This document shows positions 1 to 11,334 of a DNA stretch of 64,000 nucleotides, piece after piece. Origin of the DNA: Sceloporus undulatus (Eukaryota > Chordata > Lepidosauria > Squamata > Phrynosomatidae). Under the pieces are notes generated by a model. The model was not told the origin of the DNA. It was given only the letters and a program-made list of their open reading frames with translations, and did not search any database. A program made the translations under genes and the position numbers. The stretch is from contig NC_056524.1 in assembly GCF_019175285.1 (NCBI RefSeq), forward strand, positions 145,402,724 through 145,466,723. The letters run 5' to 3'. The first letter of the stretch is position 1; every line of letters begins with the position of its first letter.

Positions 1-2454
1 CACCTAGATCAAAGGCAGATTCTCTGATTTACACAAATAGGAATAATTTAAGGCAACATACTTCATTGGATATAGAAAACTTTAATATGGTCTCTGGGAC
101 TGCACTGCACCCAGCTGAAAACGGTTTAAGACAATATTCTCCTATATCCAATTGTTTCCTTGGAGAGGTAACAACTGAGCAGGATGTGTACCTGAAAAAT
201 CATTATTTGCAGGACTCTAAAAATGAAAAAACTGTTATATGTCACAGTTCTGATGTGGGACCCCAAGCATCCCCACATTTAATTATTACTGCTGAAGAAA
301 ATATGATTAACAACCAGAGTCAAACATGTGCACTACCTGGGAATGAACAGAAAGGGAAAAGGAGCACCAGCTCTTCTGAGCAATCCTTCATATCCATAAC
401 AGACCAACCATCTAATGAGATGAACTGTTCTCTAATGCAGCTCTTTCAGAAAGCATGCCTTCAAGAAAGCCAGAGGAAGAAGTTTGACATGAGTGTGGAG
501 GAAAAGCCAAACAATAAAGAAAAAGAGGAGTTAGGAAGGAAGGAAAAATTATATGACTCCCTTCTTAGTGACTACAACTGTTATATGGATAGGAAATGTG
601 AAAGGAAAAAAGAGCTTAGTGAAAATGGAAATGCAGTACAAGAAGTAGTGGTGAAGGAGAAGAAAGAAGACAGATGGAAAACTATAGATTCTGCATCAGA
701 AGGCAAGTCAGAAGAACCACTGACATTAACTTCATTAAATTCATGCAAGCCCAATTTATTCATGATTAAAGACAACACATTCAAATCATCACCTGTGATA
801 AAAGCAGTCAAATTGCCCCTGCTCAGGTCTTTTTCCTGTGAAGATGCCACTGCTGGTAGTCATAGTGAGACTGAAAAACAAAATTATGGGCCAATGCAAG
901 CCATAATGAGTACTGAAGAGGTGGACTTGTCTTTTTCCAGAATGAGAAGCCAACAGAAAGTAGAGGATGCTGGAACAGACAGAAATACCAACGAATCAAG
1001 TGTCATCTCATTGAAAGTAGATTATCAACTGGAAGAAAGCAGTAACCCAACAGCAAAATATACTCTTACCGAAGGACTAGGAAGTATCATATCCTTGGTG
1101 GAATATGATGGTGGTGGTGGTGGTGATAGAGGTAATAGTATATCAGTGCTATCAGGAAAAGATTTGAAAATTAGTGAAAAATTGGTGAAAGAAAAGGTCA
1201 GAGCTGGGGAACTGAAGCTTAATCCTGACAGTCAACCAAATCTTGCTTTTTATGGTGAGTTAACACAAGACAAGCAAAAATCTCCTACAAGAGAAAAGGC
1301 AAATTATTCTAAGAATCACCTCATTTCTAAACACAGAGGTAGTTTCTGTGTGAAAAAAATAATCAGCCAAGAGACAAGATCCCCGGTTGTTTCTGATAAT
1401 CCAACATCATCTCCTGCCCTCAGTGATACTATTGAAGACATTTCAGCTACAACAGTTAGCCTGTCAAATTCTACACTGCCAAGTACAAGGTCAGACAGTG
1501 TGGTGTCATCTGCCTTCACAAGTCCATTGACAACTACAATGGCAGTCTTCAATGTATCACAAGCTGAAAAAATAACTAATGCTTCTGTGCTAAACAAAGC
1601 AATAGAGAGTAAAGATAATCCTATCATGGAAATATTTAATCCTATACAGAATTATATATCTGAAGATGCTAACCATTCTCCTGTGACAAATGAAAAAACT
1701 GCAGCTAATGGCACACATGGCAAAGACTGCAGCTAAACCTCCAGCTGTACCACCAAAAACAGAAAAGGCATTACGGAAGGCAAAGAAACTAGCAAACAGG
1801 AGGAAGAAAACAGAGACACAACAGAAAAGGCTTCAGGAAAAACCTACATTACACTCTGAAGATACTGCACAATTGTCATTTGTTCAGTCTCCACTCTCTC
1901 CAGCATGTCCCAGTTCTCCTTTGACTCCCTCAGATTCTAACCTGGTAGGACTATGTACCACACCATTAAATCCCACACCTTCTTTACCTACAACCAAGCG
2001 TAAACTCCTTCAGGATCCAGACTCAGGAGAATATTTTATTATAGATTTACCAATTCAACTAAAGACTTTTTATGACCCAGAAAGTGGCAGATATGTTCAA
2101 CTGTCAATCTCTTCTTCAGAAAGGAACTTGTCGCAAACACCCACTTCAGAGATTCCTAGTTCTCCTTATATCTTGTCCCCCAACACTCTCCCTCTCAGAG
2201 TTTCATCTGTTCCAGTTTTGGCATCTCCATCACAGCTTTCTGAAACAGCTTCATCTTTACAAGGAACACTTTTGAATTCTACTTTGAAGTGGCAACTAGC
2301 AGGCCAGTGTCCAGGTGGTCAACCCTGTGACGCTCATGGTCAAGAAGGTGATGAGTCACAATGTAACTTTGAAAAAGATGGACATCACTCAGCTAATGCT
2401 GACATAATTTCTGTGGGTGCTATTGAAGATTTTGTTGTTGAAGGTATATTGTGA
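1..2454 (+). CDS. C10orf71: C10orf71/CEFIP-like gene, 3' coding part (frame interrupted once)
   Basis: The frame is already open at base 3, so the 5' part lies outside the window. It runs to a stop at 1734-1736; a second frame (+1) carries the rest to TGA at 2452-2454. Seen: a Ser-rich block with STSSSEQSF (about 363-390), a block with FMIKDNTFKSSPVIK and LPLLR (about 750-835), a Gly run (about 1110), a basic stretch PPAVPPKTEKALRKAKKLA (about 1738-1794), then KRKLLQDPDSGEYF and TFYDPESGRYVQL (about 1996-2106), and the end IEDFVVEGIL. The DPxSGxY pair is the hallmark of the DUF4585 family (C10orf71, C4orf54). From memory human C10orf71 shares the STSSS(D/E)QSF and KDNTF(K/R)SSPVIK blocks; in mammals it is a Z-disc protein of heart and skeletal muscle that binds FHL2. 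The downstream convergent DRGX exon fits human gene order. Low-complexity, disordered composition fits the family. The frame change near 1698-1736 is odd for a single large coding exon; see findings. A C4orf54-type paralogue is the main alternative. Confidence 0.75.
1698..1736 (+). other. Frame switch of 28 nt bounded by an 11-nt direct repeat in C10orf71
   Basis: The 11-mer actgcagctaa occurs at 1698-1708 (frame of the upstream ORF) and again at 1726-1736 (frame of the downstream ORF). The distance between copies is 28 nt, which is 1 modulo 3, exactly the frame offset. Passing directly from the first copy to the second joins the two conserved halves as T-A-A-K-P-P without any other change. 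This could be a 28-nt duplication or insertion in this individual, an assembly error, or a sign that the gene copy is decaying. An intron is too short to be plausible. Confidence 0.7.
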
Positions 2455-2483
2455 GAGTATAAGATGTTCACCATTACTGTATA

Positions 2484-2550
2484 TGTCTCTCTGTGTGTAT
2501 GTATGTGCGTGTGTATGCACACACATGCACATGCATGTATGTATAATATG
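2484..2550. repeat. TG/CA-rich simple repeat
   Basis: Interrupted alternating TG, TATG and CACA runs in the 3' UTR; it generates spurious ORFs on both strands. Confidence 0.7.
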
Positions 2551-3444
2551 CCCTGACACTTGCATGTACCCACTCTCTAATAACACTGGCTGGATCTTAG
2601 TGTAATTTATGTTCAAAAGAAATCTTAGCTGCTGTCTCTTATCAAATGAACCCCAAATTAACATTAAGGAAAACAGCCTGGTGAAAGTGTGATAGTGGAA
2701 AGTAATGTGTGACAAATTTCTCCTTGAGGAAAACAAAATACCAGGATTTTCTCTTGCAGGGGTTTCATCACCTACAGACTGAAAAAAAGTGGTCATGAAA
2801 ATCAAATATATGAATGAGGTCACTTTTATGTTTTTTTTTAAAAATAATAATTTTAGATGGGGTGTTCATTGCAGAAATATAAGGCATTCAGTACAGAAAT
2901 ATAATGGCCTGGATAGGAAAGAGCCCCAATATATTTTTTTTCTGAGGGGAAAAAAATGTTCACATACACAAATCATACCTCATGGCAGGCTTGTACTCAG
3001 AAAATTCAGGTTTGCAAATTACATGAGTGGGTGAATGAGTGCTCCTTACACATTTGTTTTCATTGAACCATGTAAATTTTCATTTTTAAATTTTTATCTA
3101 CTGCCTTGAGGTATTAACCATCAAAGTCCATCCAGTGAAAAGTTCACTGGAATATGTGATATCTTTGTCACTACTGGATTTCATTTTTAAATTAATAAAG
3201 CAGGTTTTTATTCTTCATGGTAGTATAATTACAATTGAAAATATTAAAGAATTCACAATAAGGCCCAGTATTACTAAACTCTGGAGTTTTGTGCCTTCTA
3301 AAGTTACTTATCCTCAGATCTCTTTTGTCTTCTGCTTACACATTCTTAATAGCTATGAATTACTGGTACTGTTTCTTCTACCACCATAATATCACTACAT
3401 TAAAAAGAGATTTAAATTACAGGAAAGCCTGGAAATAATTTTGC

Positions 3445-3450
3445 AATAAA
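3445..3450 (+). promoter_or_regulatory. Candidate poly(A) signal AATAAA for C10orf71
   Basis: Canonical hexamer about 990 nt after the stop codon; a second hexamer lies at 3194-3199. Which one is used cannot be told from sequence alone. Confidence 0.35.
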
Positions 3451-4107
3451 ACATATATGAAACAAGACATAATTTGAAGGGGGATGTGCTAAATCTGAAT
3501 AATCCTGGCTATAGTCTAATTTATAACATTTTAATTGTATTTTTTATCACATTTCCATCATGGTTATGAGAGTTGGGGAAAAATTAGAAAAAGCTCATGT
3601 TTAGTACATGAATGTACTCACTACAGAGTACATGCAAATCACCCATTTATCAAGCACTGTTGTATAGAGAGCACTTTTCTCTAGAAACAAAAGTAATCCT
3701 AAATTATCCCACTCTACAAGTCACCTGACTGTCCCAATGCCAGCTAGTTATCATCACACATTCATTGAGTCCATATCCTAAACATACTCACCTGAATAAC
3801 AAAAAGAGCAAAACGTTTGGACTTTGACAGTGTGGTCAGACTTTACAAGTAGTCTGAGGTCAGCCTTTAATATTTTGTTAAACAAGTAATAACAGTTTGA
3901 AGTATTGGATCCCGTTCCATTATGATAGTATGTAGGGCAAAATCATGGGTTGTCTTGATTCCTCTGAGGACCATGATGATCAAGGGGAGTTTTTTGTACC
4001 AATTGTGTTCTGAAACATGCACTACCTTGAGCAGTGCTTCCTTTAAAGTGTAGTTGGTCCGCTCTTTGTGTCTTGAACTTTGTCTGTAAGCTATGTGGAA
4101 TGTTCGC

Positions 4108-4442
4108 AGTTTATCGCACATCTGAGGCGTGACGAAAGGGAGCAGGATGGGAACAGAATGGGTTAAGGGATGCATTCTACTGCACGCCAGAATGCTGCCA
4201 CCGCCACTGGAAGTTCCCATTCCATTCCCATTCTGTCCCAGAGGAGGCGATTTTCAGGAACTGTTCAGAAGCATTCTTGAAAAATCGCCTCCTCTGGGAA
4301 TGATCAGGAATGGAATGGGAACTTCTGGCAGCATCAGTGGCATTCTGGCATGTGGTAAAATGTGTCCCTTGCCTCATTCTGTTCTCATCCCTCTCCCTTT
4401 CATCATGCCCCAATCACATCACAAGGGGCTGTGTGATAAACT
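4108..4442. mobile_element. Foldback MITE, TTTATCACAC family, copy 1
   Basis: Left end agtttatcgcaca and right end tgtgataaact are inverted copies, and the similarity continues inwards through almost the whole 335 bp: GGGAACAGAATG near 4148 is mirrored near 4380, and the core GAGGAGGCGATTTT near 4241 is mirrored at 4284. It has no coding capacity. It interrupts the integrase of the surrounding retroviral fossil, which proves insertion. Two relatives are at 23200 and 52006. The superfamily is not known. Confidence 0.8.
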
Positions 4443-5071
4443 CCTCTGTTTTATGCCTAACTCCTTACAGAGTTCCTGGGTGAAAACTGTGATGTAGGAG
4501 TCCATGTCACTATGTAGTTCTTCTGTAATTTCCCATCTTTGTTTATTCCACACATTGTTAAACAAAAGGTGTCCCACGGTGACTACAGCATTAATTCTGC
4601 AAGGGAAAGATTAAATTCGCTTGCTAAATGGGTCAAACATTGTGAAACAATACTTATTTCATTAGGGAGTGGGTGATAAGGGACCAAGGAAATCAATCTG
4701 GATACATGTCCTGGCACTTCAATACATTGATGTTGGATTGGGGCTTTGGGATCAGATTGGTCAGCATTAAGCATGGCACAGGAGAAGCAGTTTTCTACCC
4801 ACTGTTCTATTTCCTGACACATATTGGGCCATCAACACATTTCTTACACCCTTTGTAAAGTTGCTTGTTTTCCTTTGTGTCCTTTTTCATGGACAAACTG
4901 AATCATATCTCCTTTGACCTCTAGGGGGCTAATCCAGTGAGGGTTCTCCTGGTCATTTACAGTCCAGATAATTCTTTCCTTTCCTCTGTGTCTCTACCTG
5001 CAGTGGCTAATTCTTTTAACTGTGAATCTCCCTTCTGGATAGGATTGCCATAACTGTCTTCCACAAAATCA

Positions 5072-5770
5072 AGATGGGGTGGTTGGACACCCTGCCCCTT
5101 CCCGGCCTCCCAGCCAATCAGGGAGGCTTCTGGCCAAAGGTAGGGGCAGCACTTCCGGCTGCAAAGGTCACTAGGGCTTGTAGTCGCAGGAGGAACCTGC
5201 TGCTGACAAGCCTCAGTGGCCTTTTGTCAGAATGAGGATCCCAGACAATCAACCAGTCAGCTTCATGTAGAATAAACAGAACTTTATTGATAGCTCCAGA
5301 ATCAGCAACCACATCATTCAGCGTCTTAGCTGAGACTGGCCCCTCCCAGCAGAAACAATAGCTAAAAACCCCAAGCCTGTCTACTCCACCCCCAGCCAAA
5401 AGCGCGCGAAAGAACATCCCCACCTCTTTCTCACCGTTACTCCTTCACCCATCTCTCTCTCTCCCCCCTCAGCTCCCAACTCCCTTTGCTCTAAGCTGCA
5501 TTCCAAGCCTCTGAAAGAAAGATCTCCAAGGCCACTAGATAAGACCCACCTGGCACCGCTCAGCTCCAACATGCTCTAACTAAACTACCCTAGCAAAGCA
5601 CCCCAACTCCCATCGTCCCCACCAACAGAATATAAAGTATATATCTGATAGAATGCAACCAGGATTCTAACACCTTTGCAGCTGGAGGTCCTGCCCCTTT
5701 TTTCTGGCCAGAAGCCTTCCTGATTGGTTGGGAGGCAGGGAAGGGGTGGGATGTCCAGCTGCACTTCCTG
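5072..5770 (-). mobile_element. LTR-like core between two inverted arms
   Basis: About 97-bp imperfect inverted arms (5072-5168 and 5673-5770, both with a GGCCAGAAGCC-type block) flank a core of about 500 bp (5169-5672). Read on the minus strand the core begins TGTTAGAATCC and contains an AATAAA signal (near 5283-5278) in an R/U5-like setting, so it resembles a retroviral LTR. No target duplication was found. The whole block lies inside the pol fossil. Confidence 0.5.
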
Positions 5771-6895
5771 CTGATTGAGGCAGAGGCAGTGGGCCAGAGG
5801 AGGAGGCCTGAAGAATAAGGAGGCTGGAGAATGAGGTGGAACTGGACCGGATGGGATGCCCCATACCTGTGAATGTCCCAGCCAGAATGGGGACATGGCA
5901 ACTCTCCTTCTGGAGGTTAGCTAAGTTTAAGATATGAGTGGTGAAGGTCTTTTTAGGGTTCACATTGATACAATTTACAGACATCATGAACTCAGGGGCA
6001 TTATTTCCTTCGGGTTATTTACTTAGCAAGTGCATAAGCTCTACCAAATGCAAACTTAGGAAGAATTTTTCTGGTGGCCTTTTATATAGGCTATCCAGAT
6101 GGGGGCAGTTCTGTCCTGTATTATGGTGGTAATACTAAGCCATTTATCTAGATGGACAATGGGCTTCCCATCTGAGGTCTTACAGTCATTAGTAAACCAG
6201 ACAGCTATCCAAACTGTGGCTGCTTTAGCAGTCCAGTCCAAGTCTATGCATATTGATAAGTAGTAGTCATGGTTTTGTGCTCCACGATGTCTCTAAAGGC
6301 TTCTACCTCTGCCACTTTGATAAAGTAAGTGTAAACCATTCCTTGAAGAGTGAAGCCTCCACATGGACTGCTCCATATGCTGTTTTGGGGATACCAGCCA
6401 CATGAAAGGATAATCAGTCATAGAACCAGCACACGAGGTCTTGTAGCTGCATTTCTGCTAGGGATGGTTCCCAAATTGCTGGCCACTGAACATGATGAAA
6501 TGGGGGAGGGGGTACTTGTGCTGTTTCCTAGTAACTATAAGGCCATAGGGGGCAGGAGATTCTTGCTGCTCTTTATTGAAACTCACCCTACAATTAACAA
6601 GGGTGAACATCCATTGTGCGATAGGTACATTGGAGATGTGGTCATTATGAACTTTTCCCAAGAAGATATACTTAAGAAGAGTGTATGTGGTCTGCACAAT
6701 CACTCTAGCACCTCCAATGATTAACTCAGAGTGGGTGAGATTCCAAACCAGGGCCAAGAAAACTTTTTCACAAAGACTAAATTTAAGTTTAGCAGGTGTC
6801 AGATTGTATGAAGTGGATGCTACAATACTCTGTGTACCTGACTGCTGTTAAGTGAGGGTAGTACCTATGCTATGTTCAGATATGGCCAACTTGGG

Positions 6896-7036
6896 AGAGG
6901 TTATAGGTATCCAGTAGAATTTAAAATTTAAAATTTCCAACTGAATTTAAAATTTAAAAACTGGGGCCTTTCCTTTCTCCTCCCACTAAGCTTCACTCCA
7001 CCCATACTTTCACATCAGCATTAAAAGGATACAGGT
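6896..7036. other. Short AT-rich junction
   Basis: Between the pol fossil and the hAT relic. It carries the 17-mer gaatttaaaatttaaaa twice (about 6918 and 6943). Nothing else was recognised. Confidence 0.4.
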
Positions 7037-7039
7037 GAA

Positions 7040-7980
7040 TGCCACAGCTTGTTTCTGCCCAAAGGCAGATGCTTGAGGAACAATGGTGTCACTCCCCCTT
7101 TGGGTGTCATGCAAGCATCCTGTTAGTGTTTTTGAAACTAGGTGTTGCTGGTGAACAAACAGTGATTACAGAATACTTCTGGCACAATACCTTTCAAATA
7201 TACAATAAATCCTCTGTATCTACTTGTCATAGAAGCAGCACCATCGGTAGCACAGGCCAGAATGGTCCCAAGAGGGATATCTTTCTCACTGGAGTACCTC
7301 TTTACTTCTTCAAAAATTATTTCACTTTTAGTATCTGTTTTAAGCTTTTGAGCAAATAGCATGTTTTTACCTTTGTCATTGTGCAAATATCTAAGATAAG
7401 CCACCAGTATTGCTGTGTTATCTGGTAAACACAATTCATCAATTTGCAGAGCAAACTTCTGAACTTTTAACTGTGAAACTAGTTGGTTTTCAACATCCTC
7501 TCTCATTTTGTCAATATGCCTTGAAACTGATTAATTGCTGAAAGGGATGGATTTGATAATTTCATGAGCATGTTGGTTCATGATGGATGAAATAACAACA
7601 GACACTGCTGGCAAAATCAAAGATTCCCCTATAACTGTGAATCTCCCTTCTGGATAGGATAGTGTGTGGTTTTCCTTCCTTGGCTATCTGTTTGGATATC
7701 TTGTAAGTTGCAATTCAACCTTTGTCGTGTAAAATTGATTTCTGAACAAACATTTTCTTAGTGTAGGTCTAGTTTCACATTTATCACTCAACACTGAAAA
7801 ATATTCCAGTGGTTTATCCTTATTGTTTTTATGAGACGTTTCCAAATACTTCTGCAACTTACATGGACACATACTCTTCTTGGAAAATATCAAACACATA
7901 GATATCATGCACTCTTGTGCTGATGGAATAAATCTGTAGTGAAGATACTTGACTGAGTGTCATCGTCATTTCTTTTTTGT
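7040..7980 (-). mobile_element. hAT (ZBED/Charlie-like) DNA transposon relic
   Basis: Minus-strand transposase pieces. An N-terminal BED-finger-like part (7908-7684) contains LQKYLETSHKNNKDKP, matching the end of a C2-H-type BED finger. The catalytic region (7506-7138) contains LQIDELCLPDNTAILVAYL (first acidic region) and ACATDGAASM with RYRGFI (second acidic region), and ends at a C/H-rich FCNHCLF segment. These blocks are typical of hAT transposases related to ZBED5/SCAND3-like domesticated genes. The frame is broken and the C-terminal dimerisation domain is not seen, so this is a dead copy, not a host ZBED gene. A 29-nt stretch at 7632-7660 is foreign to the family and matches 5017-5045. 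Confidence 0.75.
7632..7660. repeat. 29-nt exact copy of 5017-5045
   Basis: Both sites read taactgtgaatctccc followed by the same 13 bases, on the same strand, 2615 bp apart. At 5017 it is part of the retroviral fossil; at 7632 it interrupts the transposase relic. Confidence 0.85.
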
Positions 7981-8590
7981 GGGTGTAGCCATGGGGTGTT
8001 TAAATTTAAAAAAAAACACACCAAATTTGATACCGGTTCAGACTAATTTAGTTATGTTTGCCACCACAATATAATAAGATCACTTCTCTGAAATAAACTG
8101 TTAAAACATCTGAAGAAAGAAAAATGAAAAAGTATGTCTGATCCTGATAGATCTTATGAGAGAACAACTGAACACAACAACAACAAAAGGAATGGTAAAC
8201 ACAATAGCTAAAAATACCTGAATATTACATGTAGAACTCTTACATGCAGCAACATACCTCCTTTCATACTAATACTTGCATGAAGAAACAGCACTCCAGA
8301 CACTAACACTGTTGCAGCCACACATCTTGCCCATGACAAATTACATGCAGACAGCTTGATGCAGGCTGCAGTGGAGTGCAAAAGTGGGAGTGCGAAGAAA
8401 ATGGAAGCAACGCTACTGCAGAGTGGATGTGGTGATCCATCCACTGGGAAGTACGGTCACTTCTCTATTCACTCTACCTCTCTGTTTTCTTCATGTCTTT
8501 GTTTTCTTTTTTCTTTTCTTTTTTTCTTTTCTCAGTCACTTCTCTGTTATTTCTCCTTGGAATATTCTGGGGGCCTGGGGTTTTAGATAA
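7981..8590. other. Unassigned sequence left of the DIRS element
   Basis: May include the 5' part of the hAT relic (ends not found), a pyrimidine-rich run at 8500-8535, and otherwise nothing recognisable. Confidence 0.35.
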
Positions 8591-8690
8591 TTCAAAGTGG
8601 TCCTGGCATATACCAATGACATGCTGATATATTCCCGGGACATTAAATCCCATATGAAGCTGGTGATAATTGTGTTGAAGTGCTTGTTGG
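8591..8690 (+). mobile_element. Scrap of Ty3/gypsy-like reverse transcriptase
   Basis: The translated stretch contains MLIYSRDIKSHM and VLKCLLDN, resembling the region just after the catalytic YxDD box of Ty3/gypsy RTs (D-D-I-L-I-x-S). About 100 bp only, abutting the DIRS left end; a fossil. Confidence 0.5.
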
Positions 8691-8921
8691 ACAACTCCGC
8701 CCAGGCCCCTGCCTTCCTGCTCTTTCCCCAGTTCCTTTTTTCCGCCGTGTTAGCTGCTCTAGGGAACTTCACTCGCTCTTGCTAGCTTCTCTCGGAATCA
8801 CTGTTTTGATCTCGGACCGTTTTTTGGCTATTTTCTCTCTTCTGACCTTTGGTAACTTTGGACTCTCGGCCTGTTGACCTTGATTTTTGGACTCTCCTTT
8901 AAACTGTCGACTTCGGTAAGG

Positions 8922-9497
8922 ATGTCTCCGGTGCCTTTCAAGAAATGCGACATGTGCGGAGGCAAGGTTTCTGTTCAGGACCCCCACTCCTCATGTCTCC
9001 TCTGCCTGGGAGAGGACCACGACCCCAGGGTATGCTCCTTGTGCAAGTTGCTGTCATCTCCGGCCAGGAAGAACCATGAGTCCCGGCTGACTTCTGCAAT
9101 CACTCAGGGCAAGATCCAGGAGGGGGACTCCTGGCCTATATCAGCTCCCACGGCTTCGGCCTCGGTCCCTGTATCTTCGTCCCGGGCCAGTGTTTCCAGT
9201 GTGGCCTCTGCCCCAGCGACTTCCGTGGCCCATGATATGGGCGAGCCTAGCGCCGCCCCTGATGTGGCCCGTGATTCTCGGAAATCCAGCGCCAACAACA
9301 AACCCTCCAAGCACCCCCACAAACCATCGGGGACTGAGGGTTCTGAGCCAAAATCGACTTCTACAAGAAAGGCATCCAAAGGTGCCTGCTCCAAGGAAGG
9401 AGATGAGGCCGATTCCCAGGACAAGGCAGCTTCCACTTCGAAGTCCGCATCGAAGTCATCTCGGGTCTTTACCACGCCAAAACTGACGAGAGGCTGA
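8922..9497 (+). pseudogene. DIRS Gag-like ORF1
   Basis: The ATG at 8922 opens MSPVPFKKCDMCGG; three CxxC pairs follow in the first 50 residues (CDMC, CLLC, CSLC), then a Ser/Ala/Lys-rich tail. CxxC-rich N termini followed by low-complexity basic tails are usual for DIRS ORF1 products, presumed to be nucleic-acid binding. Part of the DIRS fossil. Confidence 0.65.
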
Positions 9498-9969
9498 ACC
9501 GAAAGTTCAGGATGAAGGCGGCGGCAAAGAAACATGGCATGTCATCATCCTCGATCTCTCCGTTCTGGAGGAGGCAGCGTCCGTGGCAGTCCCAAGGTTA
9601 GTCACAGAGGGCTTTTCATCAGGACCATCAGCCCCAGCAGCAGGGTACCCAGAGGCAGAGATACCCCTCCCAGTCATCCTCCTCCTCTGGCCTGCGCAAC
9701 CTTCCCGCCCGGTACCGAAAGTCTCGCCAGGGGAAGAAGAGGTCCTGAAGGGCTCCTGCATGCTTCACCCCATCCCCTCTCCTCTTTCTTGATATCTTGA
9801 GGCCTTTTGCCAACACCTGGGCCTCCATTACAACCGACTTGTGGGTTTTGAACATTGTCTGTAGGGGTTATGCCCTCGAGTTCGAAGAGCTCCCTCCAAC
9901 TGGAGCTTTCCTTTCCACCCCCCATTCGGACACTCTTCTTGACGAAGTGCGCACTTTGCGCACTTTGTT

Positions 9970-11334
9970 TTGCCCTTGCAGCCCGACCAGCTCTCTAAGG
10001 CATTTTTCTCCAGATATTTCACGGTACGGAAGGTGGACGGCGGTATCAGGCCCATCTTAGACTTAAGGGTGTTGAACTATTTTCTTGAATATCGCCAGTT
10101 TCGGATGGTAACCTTGGCTTCTATCCTGCCTCTGCTTTACCAGGGACTCTGGTTTGCGACGGTCGACCTGAAGGATGCCTATTTCCACATAGGGATTCGA
10201 GAGTCCCACAGAAGATTCCTCACTTTCGCTGTCTGCTCCGCCACTTACCACTACAACGTTCATTCCTTCGGTCTGACCACAGCTCCGAGGGTCTTCACAA
10301 AGTGCATGGCCCCAGTAGTGGCTTACCTCCACCAGAGGGGCAACAGAGTTTTCCCATATTTGGACGACTGGCTGTTTGCCGCCAACTCAGACGGAGAGCT
10401 GCAAGAAGCGGTCTTGTTCGCTTTGGATCTCTTGGCATCTCTTGGACTGGTCGTCAATGAGGGCAAGTCCCACTTCACTCCGACCAGGCAGGCCAAGTTC
10501 ATCGGGGCCATCCTCGACTCTGAAAAATGCATCGCCTATCTCCCTCAGGACCGTTTTCAGGCTCTGACAGCTTCTGTAAGACTTTGCCTCGCACACAGAA
10601 GGTTGAGGGCCAGAGACGTCCAGGTGCCTGTGACACCGTGGGCAAGACTCCGTTTCTATCCTCTTCAATCATGGTTCCTCTCAGTCTTCAACCCAATGGA
10701 GGACTCCCCTGCAAGGTGGCTCACGATTCCGAAGCCTGTAGCCTCTTCCATGAGATGGTGGCTAGACTCCCACAACGTCTGTGTCGGTATGCCCTTCGAG
10801 CAGCCCCAGCCTCAGTTGACCCTGACAACAGATGCTTCCCTGGAAGGTTGGGGCGCACATCTGCTCGACCTTGTCATAAAGGACAAGTGATCCCCAGAGG
10901 AGCGGGATCTCCACATCAACACTTTCGAGATGCTTGCGGTCGAGAAGGCGTTGAGGGCGTTCGAGTCCAGTGTCTGCAACAAGGTGGTCCTCCTGAGGAC
11001 GGACAACACGACCGTCATGTATTACATCAACAAGCAAGGAGGCACCAAATCCAAGACTCTGCTCGACATCACTCTGCGGATTTGGGACTGGTACATCCCA
11101 AGACAGGTCCTCCTCCAAGCGATTCACCTGCCAGGAGAGGAAAACGAGTTGGCGGACCGCCTCAGCAGATCTTCCTCGGTGTGTCACGAATGGAGACTTC
11201 ACCCGGAGACGGTCAGCGACCTCTTCGACCAGATTGACCTCTTTGCGACCGACAGCAACAGCCACTGTCCCCAGTTCTGCTCCAGAACGCGCATGGAGGG
11301 ATCCCTCGGAGACGCATTCGCTTTCGTCTGGTAG
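9970..11334 (+). pseudogene. DIRS reverse transcriptase and RNase H region
   Basis: RT blocks: GGIRPILDLRVLN, FATVDLKDAYFHIGI (first catalytic Asp) and FPYLDDWLFA (catalytic YLDD). RNase H blocks: TTDASLEGWGAHL and LRTDNTTVMYYINKQGG, then HLPGEENELADRLSR. This order and the wording LKDAYFHI are diagnostic of DIRS/Ngaro RTs, which in these elements precede a recombinase. Part of the DIRS fossil. Confidence 0.85.

Larger units (their letters stand above)
2455..3866 (+). other. C10orf71 3' UTR and start of intergenic region
   Basis: AT-rich sequence after the stop, without coding potential. It holds a TG/CA-rich tract at about 2484-2550 and two poly(A) signal candidates at 3194-3199 and 3445-3450. 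No repeat family was recognised here. Confidence 0.5.
3867..6895 (-). mobile_element. Decayed endogenous retrovirus pol (RT connection, RNase H, integrase remnants)
   Basis: A fossil read on the minus strand. In 5' to 3' order of the element: an RT/connection remnant (about 6890-6458) with IGGARVIVQTTYTLLKYI; an RNase H remnant (about 6241-5905); the integrase HHCC domain (about 4900-4690) with an H-x3-H region followed by CFSCAMLN; and an integrase core remnant (about 4560-3867) with FHIAY and ERTNYTLKEAL. The domain order is that of retroviral Pol. No intact open frame spans a domain; it carries many breaks and looks old. A hairpin element (4108-4442) sits inside the integrase core, and a palindrome-flanked LTR-like segment (5072-5770) separates RNase H from integrase. 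The exact ERV class is not assigned. Confidence 0.75.

Noticed and set aside
1690-1736. Programmed ribosomal frameshift or tiny intron in C10orf71
   Set aside because: No slippery heptamer in a suitable position is evident, and 28 nt is too short for an intron; an indel between direct repeats is simpler.
5118-5987. Overlapping 100-aa ORFs as genes
   Set aside because: They lie in the arms and core of the LTR-like composite, show no domain and no codon signature.
7138-7506. Domesticated ZBED-type host gene
   Set aside because: The frame is broken, the N-terminal part is separated by a foreign 29-nt insert, and the C-terminal domain is missing.
8922-9497. Host zinc-finger gene
   Set aside because: The CxxC-rich ORF is directly followed by DIRS RT and recombinase in the right order and lies within the DIRS termini.
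9104-9535. Long minus-strand ORFs over the DIRS element (also 10762-11469)
   Set aside because: Shadow frames of the GC-rich plus-strand genes; no recognisable motifs.
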